Positions 1 to 6,122 are shown, counted from the stretch's first letter. The stretch is DNA of 7,973 bases from Desulfobulbaceae bacterium (GCA_003509305.1 DOMU01000120.1:1-7973), one strand, 5' to 3'. The notes: generated from the letters alone by a model not told the origin. Translations and numbers: made by a program.

Positions 1-85
1 GCGCCGATTTCTGGTCGCAACCGGCCAGACACAGGGCGCAGACGGCGGCGATGAGGGCGAAACGGGTCAGATGTGCGTTTTTCAT
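1..85 (-). CDS. Lipoprotein N-terminus, probable RND efflux adaptor (partial)
   Basis: Only the first 28 codons are inside the window; the gene continues past position 1. They read as a classic lipoprotein signal peptide: positive n-region (MKNAHLTR), hydrophobic h-region (FALIAAVCALCLAG), and a lipobox L-A-G-C with Cys23 as the predicted lipidated residue, followed by Asp24. By the E. coli +2 rule Asp24 would favour inner-membrane retention, which fits an adaptor anchored on the periplasmic face. The ATG at 85 is preceded by AAGGAC at a good distance. The gene lies 56 bp after a TetR-family gene on the same strand, the usual arrangement for a membrane fusion protein (AcrA/MexA type) of an RND pump. 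That functional call is inference from context only: no adaptor domain is visible. The lipoprotein signal itself is clear. Confidence 0.7.
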   Translation of the reverse strand, partial: MKNAHLTRFALIAAVCALCLAGCDQKSA

Positions 86-97
86 AAAGCTGTCCTT

Positions 98-130
98 AAA
101 AAAGAATAAAAAAGCCGGCCACTCCACCGG
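98..130 (-). terminator. Weak hairpin plus T-tract between tetR and the lipoprotein gene
   Basis: Reading the minus strand after the tetR stop, CCGGT (130-126) can pair with GCCGG (119-115), with one G-T wobble and a 6-nt loop. One C and then six T (113-108) follow, and after ATTC a second T6 (103-98) comes just before the Shine-Dalgarno of the lipoprotein gene. This resembles a short intrinsic terminator. The stem is only 5 bp, so read-through is likely and it may act as a partial terminator or leader structure inside an operon. Confidence 0.35.
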
Positions 131-141
131 TAATTTCATGG

Positions 142-771
142 TCAGTGACGCGCCAGGGCGTCCCAGCAAGCATCAGCGATAATCTGAAGCATTGGCGTGT
201 CGAGGGTGACGAAACCGAGGATATGCTCGCGCGCTACCGCAACCAAGCCACCGAAAATAATCGAAATATGCACCAAAGGAGGCAGTTTTTTGAACAGACC
301 GCTCGCGATACCCTCTTCAATGAGGCAACTGAGCGATTCGTCGTCGCGGCCCCGGCACTCTTGTTCCATCATTTTATCGCGGCGCAGGGCGATGCCGAAG
401 GGAGAATCGAAGTATTGGCGGAGAAAGCCGAAATCACTGGGGTGTTCGATGAAAAAATGTGACATCCGCAGAAAAAAATGCTCGTAACGGCGGCGGATGG
501 ATGCGTCACGCGGATAGCTGTCAAGCATCGCCTCGTGCGTCCGCGCCGATACCTCGGCAAAGGTCTCGTGGATGAGGATTTCCTTATCGGCGAAATAGCG
601 GTAGATGCTGCCGGCGCCAACTCCGGCGCGGGCGGCTATCATTGACATCGGTGTGGCGTGGAAGCCGCGCTCGGCCACCAATTCGATAGTGGCGCGGACA
701 ATCGCCCGGCGTTTTTCCGGCTCGGTCTGGGTCATAGAAAAAGGTTCGCTCATACTGGCATTGGCGGCCAT
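142..771 (-). CDS. TetR/AcrR-family transcriptional regulator
   Basis: A one-component repressor of 209 aa, normal for the family. The conserved N-terminal DNA-binding domain starts near residue 20 (KRRAIVRATIELVAERGF). The helix-turn-helix covers about residues 40-61, with the typical AARAGVGAGSIYRYFADKE signature. The remaining roughly 140 residues form the divergent helical ligand-binding and dimerisation part, whose ligand cannot be told from sequence. Three in-frame Met codons (1, 7, 13) could be starts. Met1 is preferred because AGG lies 7 nt upstream, while Met7 and Met13 lack a Shine-Dalgarno. The gene precedes a lipoprotein gene on the same strand, suggesting control of an efflux operon (inferred). 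A promoter and a palindrome lie directly upstream and point to autorepression. The family assignment is secure; the regulated pump is inferred. Confidence 0.93.
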   Translation of the reverse strand: MAANASMSEPFSMTQTEPEKRRAIVRATIELVAERGFHATPMSMIAARAGVGAGSIYRYFADKEILIHETFAEVSARTHEAMLDSYPRDASIRRRYEHFFLRMSHFFIEHPSDFGFLRQYFDSPFGIALRRDKMMEQECRGRDDESLSCLIEEGIASGLFKKLPPLVHISIIFGGLVAVAREHILGFVTLDTPMLQIIADACWDALARH

Positions 772-791
772 TCGCTTGCCTGGTATCGGCT

Positions 792-813
792 TCGGACTGA
801 ACGTTCATTCCGA
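792..813. promoter_or_regulatory. 22-bp palindrome, candidate TetR operator
   Basis: A palindrome with a perfect 10-bp core, TGAACGTTCA (798-807), flanked by matching TCGGA and TCCGA arms. Twenty of 22 positions are symmetric; only the pair at 797/808 breaks the symmetry. Its centre is between 802 and 803. It sits a few bases downstream of the -10 element of the tetR promoter, where a bound repressor would block transcription. Size and symmetry fit known TetR-family operators. That the adjacent TetR protein binds it is inference. Confidence 0.6.
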
Positions 814-821
814 GACGGGCG

Positions 822-850
822 ACAATACCCGACCATCCATGACCCGTCAA
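822..850 (-). promoter_or_regulatory. Sigma70-like promoter of tetR
   Basis: On the minus strand, TTGACG (850-845, five of six consensus bases) is separated by exactly 17 nt from TATTGT (827-822, four of six). Transcription would begin near 815, giving a leader of about 44 nt before the tetR ATG at 771. The start would fall at the edge of the 792-813 palindrome. No other candidate in the 153-bp gap between tetR and yggU is as good. Confidence 0.55.
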
Positions 851-890
851 AGAAATTTTTGCTGAACTGGCGGCAAAATCCCATTCATTA

Positions 891-922
891 CCCGCTAATG
901 AGCGGTTTTCGAAAACGGCGGG
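891..922. repeat. Inverted repeats after yggU, possible terminator
   Basis: Just beyond the yggU stop are two overlapping symmetric elements: CCGCT-AATG-AGCGG (892-905) followed on the plus strand by TTTT, and the perfect 12-bp palindrome GTTTTCGAAAAC (905-916). A longer alternative pairs 891-895 with 918-922. The position at the end of the five-gene operon suggests a transcript end. On the minus strand, the relevant direction, no T-run follows the stem directly, so it is not a standard intrinsic terminator. Confidence 0.3.
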
Positions 923-924
923 GA

Positions 925-1218
925 TCAGCCCAAGGCCAATCTTTCGCGGATAACCGCAGCGGTCAGACCGTGCACAACCACCTGTTTACGGCGGCTGCTC
1001 TGACCGTGCCGGATGACAATATCTTTCTTTGCCAGGCTGAGCGTGTCGGCCAAAAAAGCCACGACGGCGGCATTGGCCTGGCCATCGACAGGTGGCGCGG
1101 TAATGGCCAGCTTCAACGCTCCGTCATGGAGACCGACGATTTGGTTGCGCGCCGCCCTCGGCTGGACATAGAGGGAAAGAAGTACCGCGCCGTTCGCTTG
1201 CTGGCAGACAAAAGGCAC
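925..1218 (-). CDS. yggU: DUF167/UPF0235 family protein YggU
   Basis: A small 97-aa protein of the widespread YggU (DUF167, UPF0235) family, whose biochemical function is unknown. The family signature is clear: LYVQPRAARNQIVG (about 16-29), LKLAITAPPVDGQANAAVVAFLA (about 35-57) and the basic GQSSRRKQVVV stretch (72-82). Length is typical. The start is GTG at 1218, four bases after the divIVA stop. Only a poor AAGG lies very close to it, so translation is probably coupled to divIVA. This is the last gene of the ricT-metG-yggT-divIVA-yggU operon. YggU, YggT and DivIVA genes are often neighbours in bacteria, which suggests a link to envelope or division processes, but the role here is not known. 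Confidence 0.92.
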   Translation of the reverse strand: MPFVCQQANGAVLLSLYVQPRAARNQIVGLHDGALKLAITAPPVDGQANAAVVAFLADTLSLAKKDIVIRHGQSSRRKQVVVHGLTAAVIRERLALG

Positions 1219-1222
1219 GGCC

Positions 1223-2125
1223 TTATTGGCCGGAACCGGTGGGCGGCTCCAGACCGTCCAGGGTCAAAACATGTTCGATCTCTTCGTCATCCGGCGTGAC
1301 GATGGCGCGGCTGGGCGACTCCAGATCGTCCAGGGTTAAAATCCGTTCGGCCTCTTCGTCCTCCGGCGCCGTGATGCCACGGAACATCTCGTCGATCTTT
1401 GGACTCGACCTTTCGAAATTACTTGAAAAATCAAGCCGTTCCAGATGAGTTTGCAGGAGGTGGCGCAGTTCCTCCCACACCTGCTCACGCTGCTGGTGCA
1501 AACGCTCGATTTCCGCCGGCAACCGTGCCAGTTCGTCCCGCGATTTCTCGCGGAAGGCTTCGACATCGGCATGCGCTTTGGCCATCATACCGTGGGCGTC
1601 CTGCTCGCTCTTTCTGCGCAGATCATCGGCGAAATTCTGAGCGGCGATGATCAGTTGCTTCGACGCCGTTTCATCCTTTTTCAGCTCATTGATCTGCATT
1701 TCACTGGCCGCCAGTTGCCGTTTGAGACCCTCGATATCCTTGTCTTTGACGGCAACATCCCGCTGCGCCAGCATGAGCTTGTCACGCAGACCGCGCGCCT
1801 CCTCGGCCAAGGCGCGCTCGCGTTCTTCCCCGGAAGACAACAGCGCCGCTTTTTCGGCCTTGGCATTTTTGACCTGTTCCACCAGAGCGGCGTTTTGTTC
1901 GCGGAGCGTCCGTACTTCCACGTCGCGCGCCTGCCACGCCTCTCCGTCAGTGGTCACCGCCGAGGCGCTTTCGCGCAGCTTCGCCGCCAGATCATCCTTG
2001 GCCTCCACCAGCTCGAAAAATTCTTCCGCGATACGATCGAGATAGTCTTTTACCTCAACGGTATCGTATCCTCTGAATTTAGTTTGAAATTCCTGATCTT
2101 TGATCATCTGGGGAGTAATCGACAT
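1223..2125 (-). CDS. divIVA: DivIVA-domain coiled-coil protein, long form
   Basis: A 300-aa DivIVA-family protein; such proteins recognise curved membrane at poles and septa and recruit division or growth factors. The N-terminal membrane-binding domain (about 1-45) matches Bacillus subtilis DivIVA position for position: T4-P5, I8, F13 and F17-R18-G19-Y20-D21, where F17 and R18 are the known lipid-contacting residues. Residues 65-150 form a highly charged predicted coiled coil that appears extra. Residues 155-230 (NFADDLRRKSEQDAH and onward) resemble the usual second DivIVA coiled coil. The last 50 residues are acidic and contain two copies of a 24-residue repeat (251-274, 275-298). The ATG at 2125 has AGGAG 6 nt upstream. 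It follows yggT, as in many Firmicutes. There is no membrane segment or signal peptide. The exact role in a diderm organism is unknown. Confidence 0.9.
   Translation of the reverse strand: MSITPQMIKDQEFQTKFRGYDTVEVKDYLDRIAEEFFELVEAKDDLAAKLRESASAVTTDGEAWQARDVEVRTLREQNAALVEQVKNAKAEKAALLSSGEERERALAEEARGLRDKLMLAQRDVAVKDKDIEGLKRQLAASEMQINELKKDETASKQLIIAAQNFADDLRRKSEQDAHGMMAKAHADVEAFREKSRDELARLPAEIERLHQQREQVWEELRHLLQTHLERLDFSSNFERSSPKIDEMFRGITAPEDEEAERILTLDDLESPSRAIVTPDDEEIEHVLTLDGLEPPTGSGQ
1242..1378 (-). repeat. Tandem 72-bp duplication in the divIVA 3' end
   Basis: The segments 1242-1306 and 1314-1378 are offset by exactly 72 bp and differ at about 14 of 65 positions by hand count (about 78% identical). 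They encode the two protein repeats with core DEEAERILTLDDLE and DEEIEHVLTLDGLE. The period is a multiple of three, so the reading frame is kept. It reads as an in-frame duplication that has since diverged. Confidence 0.8.
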
Positions 2126-2211
2126 ACGGTCTCCTGTCTTGGTGAAATCCTTTGGATAAAGAGATTTTCATCCCCTTGCCTAGGCGTGAAAAGAGGGAAT
2201 ATGAGAGCCAA

Positions 2212-2514
2212 TCAGACCAATCCCATCGCCAACTGGCGCAGGGTCGGCACGAGGAAACTTTGCAAAAAGACAATCACGGCGATAGCCGCCACCGGCGTCA
2301 TGTCGATGCCACCCATGACGAGAAAAGACAGGTGACGGCGCAGCCAATCCAGTACCGGGTCGGTGATCTGACAGAGAAAACGAACGATGGGATTGCGGGG
2401 ATCGGCGTTGACCCAAGAGATGACCGCACGGACAATGATCACCCACATATAAGCCGACAGCAGAAAATTGACCAGCGTAGCCACAGCGGCGATGAAATTT
2501 CCGAAGACGAACAT
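2212..2514 (-). CDS. yggT: YggT family integral membrane protein
   Basis: A 100-aa inner-membrane protein of the YggT/YlmG (CCB3) family. Two hydrophobic segments are visible at about 5-31 and 65-92. Between them lies the family signature SWVNADPRNPIVRFLCQITDPVL (about 38-60), with the NP and DP residues that mark the family, then the GGIDMTPV motif at 68-75 leading into the second helix. Length is normal. The ATG at 2514 has AAGG at good spacing, and only 10 bp separate it from the metG stop. In Firmicutes the homologue YlmG is encoded next to division genes including divIVA, and here divIVA is also the next gene downstream. Work on homologues links the family to membrane organisation, nucleoid or plastid division and cytochrome assembly; no single molecular role is established. 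Confidence 0.93.
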   Translation of the reverse strand: MFVFGNFIAAVATLVNFLLSAYMWVIIVRAVISWVNADPRNPIVRFLCQITDPVLDWLRRHLSFLVMGGIDMTPVAAIAVIVFLQSFLVPTLRQLAMGLV

Positions 2515-2524
2515 AGTGCACCTT

Positions 2525-4471
2525 TTAGCTTATAGACGCGCCGGCGGCGACCGGCGCCATGACCGTGGACAGCGCCAGCCATTCCCGGCCATCGGCGTCG
2601 TCCCTGGCGGTAAGAATCATTCCCTGCGAGGTGATACCCATCAGTTTCGCCGGTTTCAGATTACAGACAGCCAACACCTGGCGGCCTATCAATTCTTCCG
2701 GCGCGTAATATTGACCGATGCCGGAGACAATAATGCGCTCGTCCGGCGCCAGAACTGTCAGTCGCAGGAGTTTATCGGATTTTTTCACGCGGCTGGCGGC
2801 GACAATCTCGACCACCCGGATGTCGAATTTTCTGAAGTCGGCGATATCCTGGCCAGTTTCTCCGGCCTGTGATTCATCGCCGTGCTTTACCGCCTTGACC
2901 TGGATACTTCCCTCACTTTGTTTTTCCTGTGCTTTCGCCACTTCCAGGCGCGGGAAAAGCGCCGGGCAGCCACGCAAACGCTGGTCCACCGCCAGCACGC
3001 CCCAACGTCCGCCCACCGGTAATGAAGCGACCGCCTCGTCGTCGGGCGCGTAACCGAGAGCCACGGCCATTTTCGCGGAGGTATCGGGCATCACCGGGCG
3101 CAAGACCAAGGTCAGGAGACGCAAGACCTCGCAAAGATTATAGAGCACCGTATCAAGGCGCGGTTTTTGCTTCTCGTCTTTGGCCAAAGCCCAGGGTTCG
3201 ACGGTGACGATATATTTATTGGCGTGGCTGACCAGTTCCCACACCGCCTGCAAGGCGCGGTGGAAACGAAAATCGGCCATATTTTCGTTGTAGGCCGCGA
3301 GCATCGCCACCGCCGCCTCACGCAATTCATGGTCGATTTCCGACTCGTCCGCGACCGGGACCGGGACAATCAGCCCAACATATTTTTCGGCCATGCTCAG
3401 GCTGCGGGAAAAGAGATTGCCCAGATCATTAGCCAGATCGGAATTGCGGCGGGCGATAATCGCCTCGCGGCTAAAGGAAGCGTCGAGGCCAAAAGACATT
3501 TCCCGCAGCGCGAAATAACGGAAGGGATCAAGGCCATAGCTTTCAACCAGTTCCTGCGGCCCGATAACGTTGCCGAGGCTTTTCGACATCTTGGCGTCTT
3601 CGTTGTTCCAGTAGCCGTGCACATGCAGTTTTTTATACAGGGGAACACCCAAAGACATCAGCATGGTTGACCAATAGATAGCATGGGGCTTCAGAATATC
3701 TTTCGCGATCAGATGCTCGGCGGTCGGCCAGAATTCGTGAAAATTTTTATCATCAGGATAGCCGAGGCCGGTCAAATAGTTGATCAGGGCATCGAACCAG
3801 ACGTAGGTGACGAAGTTCTCGTCAAACGGCAATTCGATACCCCAGGTCAAGCGCGATTTGGGCCGCGAGATGCACAAATCTTCGAGCGGCTCGCTCAAAA
3901 AAGACAGCACTTCGTTACGGTAGCGCACAGGAGTAATGAAATCGGCATGTTTTTTAATATGGCTGACCAGTTTGTCCTGGTATTTCGACATGCGGAAAAA
4001 ATAATTTTGCTCAGCGATTTCCCGTGGCGCGGCGCGGTGATCGGGGCAGAGGCCATCAACCAGTTCCTTCTCGGTGAGAAAACGCTCGCAGCCGCGGCAG
4101 TAGAGACCAGTGTAGCTGTCGAAATAGATGTCACCCTTGTCATACACCGTTTGCAGGATGCGCCGCACCAGCGCGATATGGGCCGGATCGGTGGTGCGGA
4201 TGAAATTGTCAGGTTTGCAGGCCAAAAGCGGCCAGGCAGCGCGGAATTTTCCGCTGATTTTATCGGCGTAGGCACGAGGCGCAATGTCCTCGCGAGCGGC
4301 GGCCTCGGCGATCTTGTCGCCATGTTCGTCGGTGCCGGTCTGAAAACGCACACGCTGGCCGCGCAGCCGCTGAAAACGGCTGTAGGTATCGGCAACGATG
4401 GTGGTATAGGCGTGGCCGATATGCGGCTCGGCGTTGACGTAATAAATCGGCGTAGTGATATAGACGCTCAA
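2525..4471 (-). CDS. metG: Methionyl-tRNA synthetase with C-terminal tRNA-binding domain
   Basis: Charges tRNA(Met) with methionine using ATP, in the cytoplasm. The 648-aa protein has the full class I layout: HIGH at 17-20 and KMSKS at 294-298 in the Rossmann catalytic domain. The zinc knuckle has ligands Cys125, Cys128, Cys142 and His145, the Cys3-His arrangement of the Thermus-like MetG form. A helical anticodon-binding domain follows (about 345-515), then a charged linker (about 515-540). A Trbp111/EMAP-II-like OB-fold spans about 543-648 (FRKFDIRVVEI, LRLTVLAP, VSGIGQYY, VCNLKPAKLMGITSQGM) and in relatives mediates dimerisation and tRNA binding. The start is TTG at 4471, supported by AGGAG 8 nt upstream; the next upstream codons offer no alternative. 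It lies 37 bp after ricT. Confidence 0.97.
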   Translation of the reverse strand: MSVYITTPIYYVNAEPHIGHAYTTIVADTYSRFQRLRGQRVRFQTGTDEHGDKIAEAAAREDIAPRAYADKISGKFRAAWPLLACKPDNFIRTTDPAHIALVRRILQTVYDKGDIYFDSYTGLYCRGCERFLTEKELVDGLCPDHRAAPREIAEQNYFFRMSKYQDKLVSHIKKHADFITPVRYRNEVLSFLSEPLEDLCISRPKSRLTWGIELPFDENFVTYVWFDALINYLTGLGYPDDKNFHEFWPTAEHLIAKDILKPHAIYWSTMLMSLGVPLYKKLHVHGYWNNEDAKMSKSLGNVIGPQELVESYGLDPFRYFALREMSFGLDASFSREAIIARRNSDLANDLGNLFSRSLSMAEKYVGLIVPVPVADESEIDHELREAAVAMLAAYNENMADFRFHRALQAVWELVSHANKYIVTVEPWALAKDEKQKPRLDTVLYNLCEVLRLLTLVLRPVMPDTSAKMAVALGYAPDDEAVASLPVGGRWGVLAVDQRLRGCPALFPRLEVAKAQEKQSEGSIQVKAVKHGDESQAGETGQDIADFRKFDIRVVEIVAASRVKKSDKLLRLTVLAPDERIIVSGIGQYYAPEELIGRQVLAVCNLKPAKLMGITSQGMILTARDDADGREWLALSTVMAPVAAGASIS

Positions 4472-4508
4472 AACAGCTTCTCCTTAACGTTCAGGCGAGG
4501 GACGGTGC

Positions 4509-5429
4509 TCAATCTTTACCCATCGCTTTTCTCACCGGCTTTTTCATCGGTTTTTCCATCCGCGCCGGTTCACGTTCACAATCCTGCCACTCGCCGCGCG
4601 ATAATGACCGCTCGGCGCCATCTTCATTCTGCACGATAATGAGTTCACGCAACGGATTTTGGCTCTTGACGCGGACAAATTCACCGCCAACCTTGATCCT
4701 CTTGCCCACTTTTGGCATATTTTTACGCAATTGGCGATAGGTTTCGTATTCGTGTTCAAGGCAGCACAAAAGACGGTTGCACAGGCCGGAAATTTTTGCC
4801 GGGTTGAGTGGCAAATCCTGTTCCTTGGCCATCTTGATGGTTACGGAATCAAAATTGTTCATGAACGACACGCAGCACAGTTCGCGGCCACAGGCACCTA
4901 AGCCACCAAGCATCTTGGTTTCATGGCGGACGCCAACCTGACGCATTTCGACCCTGGTACGAAATTCCCGCACCAAATCTTTGACCAGGGCGCGGAAATC
5001 GACGCGGTTATCGGCGGTGAAATAAAAGATAATTTTCGCGCCGTTGAAAAACCGTTCAACCCGCACCAAGCGCATCTCCAACTGATGTTTTTCGACCAGT
5101 CCCCGGCATATTTGAAATGCTTCGGTCTCCTGACGGATCAGGCCATGGTATTGGGCACGTTCGTCATCAGTGGCCAGGCGCAGCACGGTATAATCCGATT
5201 GCGCCATATGGCCCGCTGGGCAACGCATCGGTGCCATGCCAACGACCGTCGCCGGTTCGAGGCCATGCGGCGCGGCGACCATCACCATCTGGCCGTGCGT
5301 AAAATCGCCCTCATCATCACCACGAGCGCCGACGATGAGGCCATCCTCACGAAAACGCAAACGATAACGATACTGCCGGGCGGCATCCTCCTTCTGCTGC
5401 GGGATGCCCTCCTCCACTCTATCTTCCAT
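4509..5429 (-). CDS. ricT: RicT/YaaT family PSP1-domain protein
   Basis: Homologue of Bacillus RicT (YaaT). There RicT works with RicA (YmcA) and RicF (YlbF) in a [4Fe-4S]-containing complex that helps RNase Y mature mRNAs. The 306-aa protein keeps the conserved PSP1 core (about 120-235), including two cysteine clusters of form CxxxxCC: CGRELCC (180-186) and CNRLLCC (217-223). Between them is the conserved MAKEQDLPLNPAKISG stretch. A small basic domain follows and the C-terminus is lysine/arginine rich. ATG at 5429 is chosen; a TTG two codons upstream (5435) is possible, neither has a clear Shine-Dalgarno, and an in-frame stop upstream excludes longer forms. It is the first gene of the operon, before metG. 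RicA and RicF genes are not in the window, so the partner here is unknown. Confidence 0.9.
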   Translation of the reverse strand: MEDRVEEGIPQQKEDAARQYRYRLRFREDGLIVGARGDDEGDFTHGQMVMVAAPHGLEPATVVGMAPMRCPAGHMAQSDYTVLRLATDDERAQYHGLIRQETEAFQICRGLVEKHQLEMRLVRVERFFNGAKIIFYFTADNRVDFRALVKDLVREFRTRVEMRQVGVRHETKMLGGLGACGRELCCVSFMNNFDSVTIKMAKEQDLPLNPAKISGLCNRLLCCLEHEYETYRQLRKNMPKVGKRIKVGGEFVRVKSQNPLRELIIVQNEDGAERSLSRGEWQDCEREPARMEKPMKKPVRKAMGKD

Positions 5430-5474
5430 AAACAATCGAGAAAAATGTCGGTTAAGGCGAAAACAACGTGTTGC

Positions 5475-5501
5475 ACGGCGATTCTATCGTCAAAACGCCG
5501 T
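5475..5501 (-). promoter_or_regulatory. Leader hairpin upstream of ricT
   Basis: On the minus strand ACGGCG (5501-5496) pairs perfectly with CGCCGT (5480-5475) around a 15-nt A/T-rich loop. If transcription starts near 5501, as the extended -10 suggests, this hairpin would form the very 5' end of the operon mRNA. 5' stem-loops of this kind can stabilise transcripts. The inverted repeat is certain, the role is inferred. Confidence 0.35.
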
Positions 5502-5507
5502 CTCACG

Positions 5508-5516
5508 ACTATACCA
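5508..5516 (-). promoter_or_regulatory. Extended -10 promoter candidate for the ricT operon
   Basis: Minus strand TGG followed by TATAGT matches an extended -10 element (TGn plus five of six -10 bases). It is preceded by a run of nine A, which may act like an UP-type element; no good -35 is present, as is common for extended -10 promoters. The predicted start near 5501 gives a leader of about 70 nt before ricT. A second TGGTATAG copy lies 77 bp upstream at 5586-5593. Confidence 0.4.
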
Positions 5517-5654
5517 TTTTTTTTTCAATCGGAAGCCGGAATATGCGAGCTACCGAAATTCTCTCGCCGCCGGCGTTCTTATCGGCTATACCAGCTTCCA
5601 CAACAATTTCGCCCAATACGCATTTTCACTGATAGAAAATAATCGGAGGCCAAA

Positions 5655-6122
5655 GTGCGCACATTGAATCCGGAATACGCGGCGGCAGTCGGCAAAGTGG
5701 TGAATGCCTCACCGTATCCCCATCTGCTGTCGATGAAATTAGTGCGCCTTGAGATCGGTGCCTGCGAGCTGACCATCGAAGTTCAGCCGAAACATTTCCA
5801 GCCCTTCGGCCTGGTGCATGGCGGCGTCCTGGCAACACTTATCGATACCGCCACCTTCTGGGCCATCTTTTCAGAAATAGACGAAGACAAGGGACTGACT
5901 TCGGTCGATCTGAAACTCAATTACCTGGCCCCTGTCACCAGCGGCACGCTGACCGCCAAAGGCAAAAGAATCAAAACCGGACGAACTCTTAGCCTGAGTG
6001 AAGCCGAAATAAGCAATGAAAACGGTAAAATCCTGGCCTACGGCTTATCAACGCTGATGACGCTGCCATCGTCGAATCTCTTACCAACGGACATGCCGCT
6101 GCCAAACAAATTTTTACCTTGA
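5655..6122 (+). CDS. PaaI-like hotdog-fold thioesterase
   Basis: A cytoplasmic acyl-CoA (or related) thioester hydrolase of the PaaI/YbgC-like hotdog superfamily, 155 aa. The signature is HFQPFGLVHGGVLATLIDTA (47-66): the HGG turn at 55-57 opens the long central helix, and Asp64 is the likely catalytic acid or base. A second family stretch is SVDLKLNYLAPVTSGTLTAKGKRIKTGRTL (83-112), the strands lining the CoA site. The GTG start at 5655 is preceded by GGAGG at 5645-5649, an ideal Shine-Dalgarno. The 20 residues after LSTLMTLP are proline rich and outside the fold. The gene stands alone, divergent from ricT and convergent with typA, so context does not reveal the substrate. Fold and superfamily are confident, the specificity is unknown. 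I could not identify a good promoter. Confidence 0.9.
   Translation: MRTLNPEYAAAVGKVVNASPYPHLLSMKLVRLEIGACELTIEVQPKHFQPFGLVHGGVLATLIDTATFWAIFSEIDEDKGLTSVDLKLNYLAPVTSGTLTAKGKRIKTGRTLSLSEAEISNENGKILAYGLSTLMTLPSSNLLPTDMPLPNKFLP

Noticed and set aside
658..1299. Plus-strand open frame of 213 codons across tetR, the promoter gap and yggU
   Set aside because: It runs through the tetR promoter and operator and antisense to two confident genes; nothing recognisable in the product.
1445..2335. Plus-strand open frame of 296 codons opposite divIVA and yggT
   Set aside because: It is fully antisense to two well-recognised genes, has no recognisable domain, and is a typical codon-bias shadow.
3683..4639. 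Plus-strand open frame of 318 codons opposite metG and the ricT 3' end
   Set aside because: The opposite strand encodes an unmistakable MetG; the antisense product shows no family signature.
5517..5525. Run of nine T on the plus strand as a terminator
   Set aside because: No stem lies directly upstream of it on the plus strand and no gene runs into it; it is better explained as the A-tract upstream of the ricT -10 element.
4923..5642. Plus-strand open frame of 239 codons opposite ricT, ending just before the thioesterase
   Set aside because: Mostly antisense to the conserved RicT core; the part outside ricT is the divergent promoter region. No domain seen.
5404..5667. Possible small plus-strand gene (87 codons) upstream of the thioesterase
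   Set aside because: It overlaps the ricT start and the strong Shine-Dalgarno and start of the thioesterase, has a basic low-information product and no own ribosome binding site.
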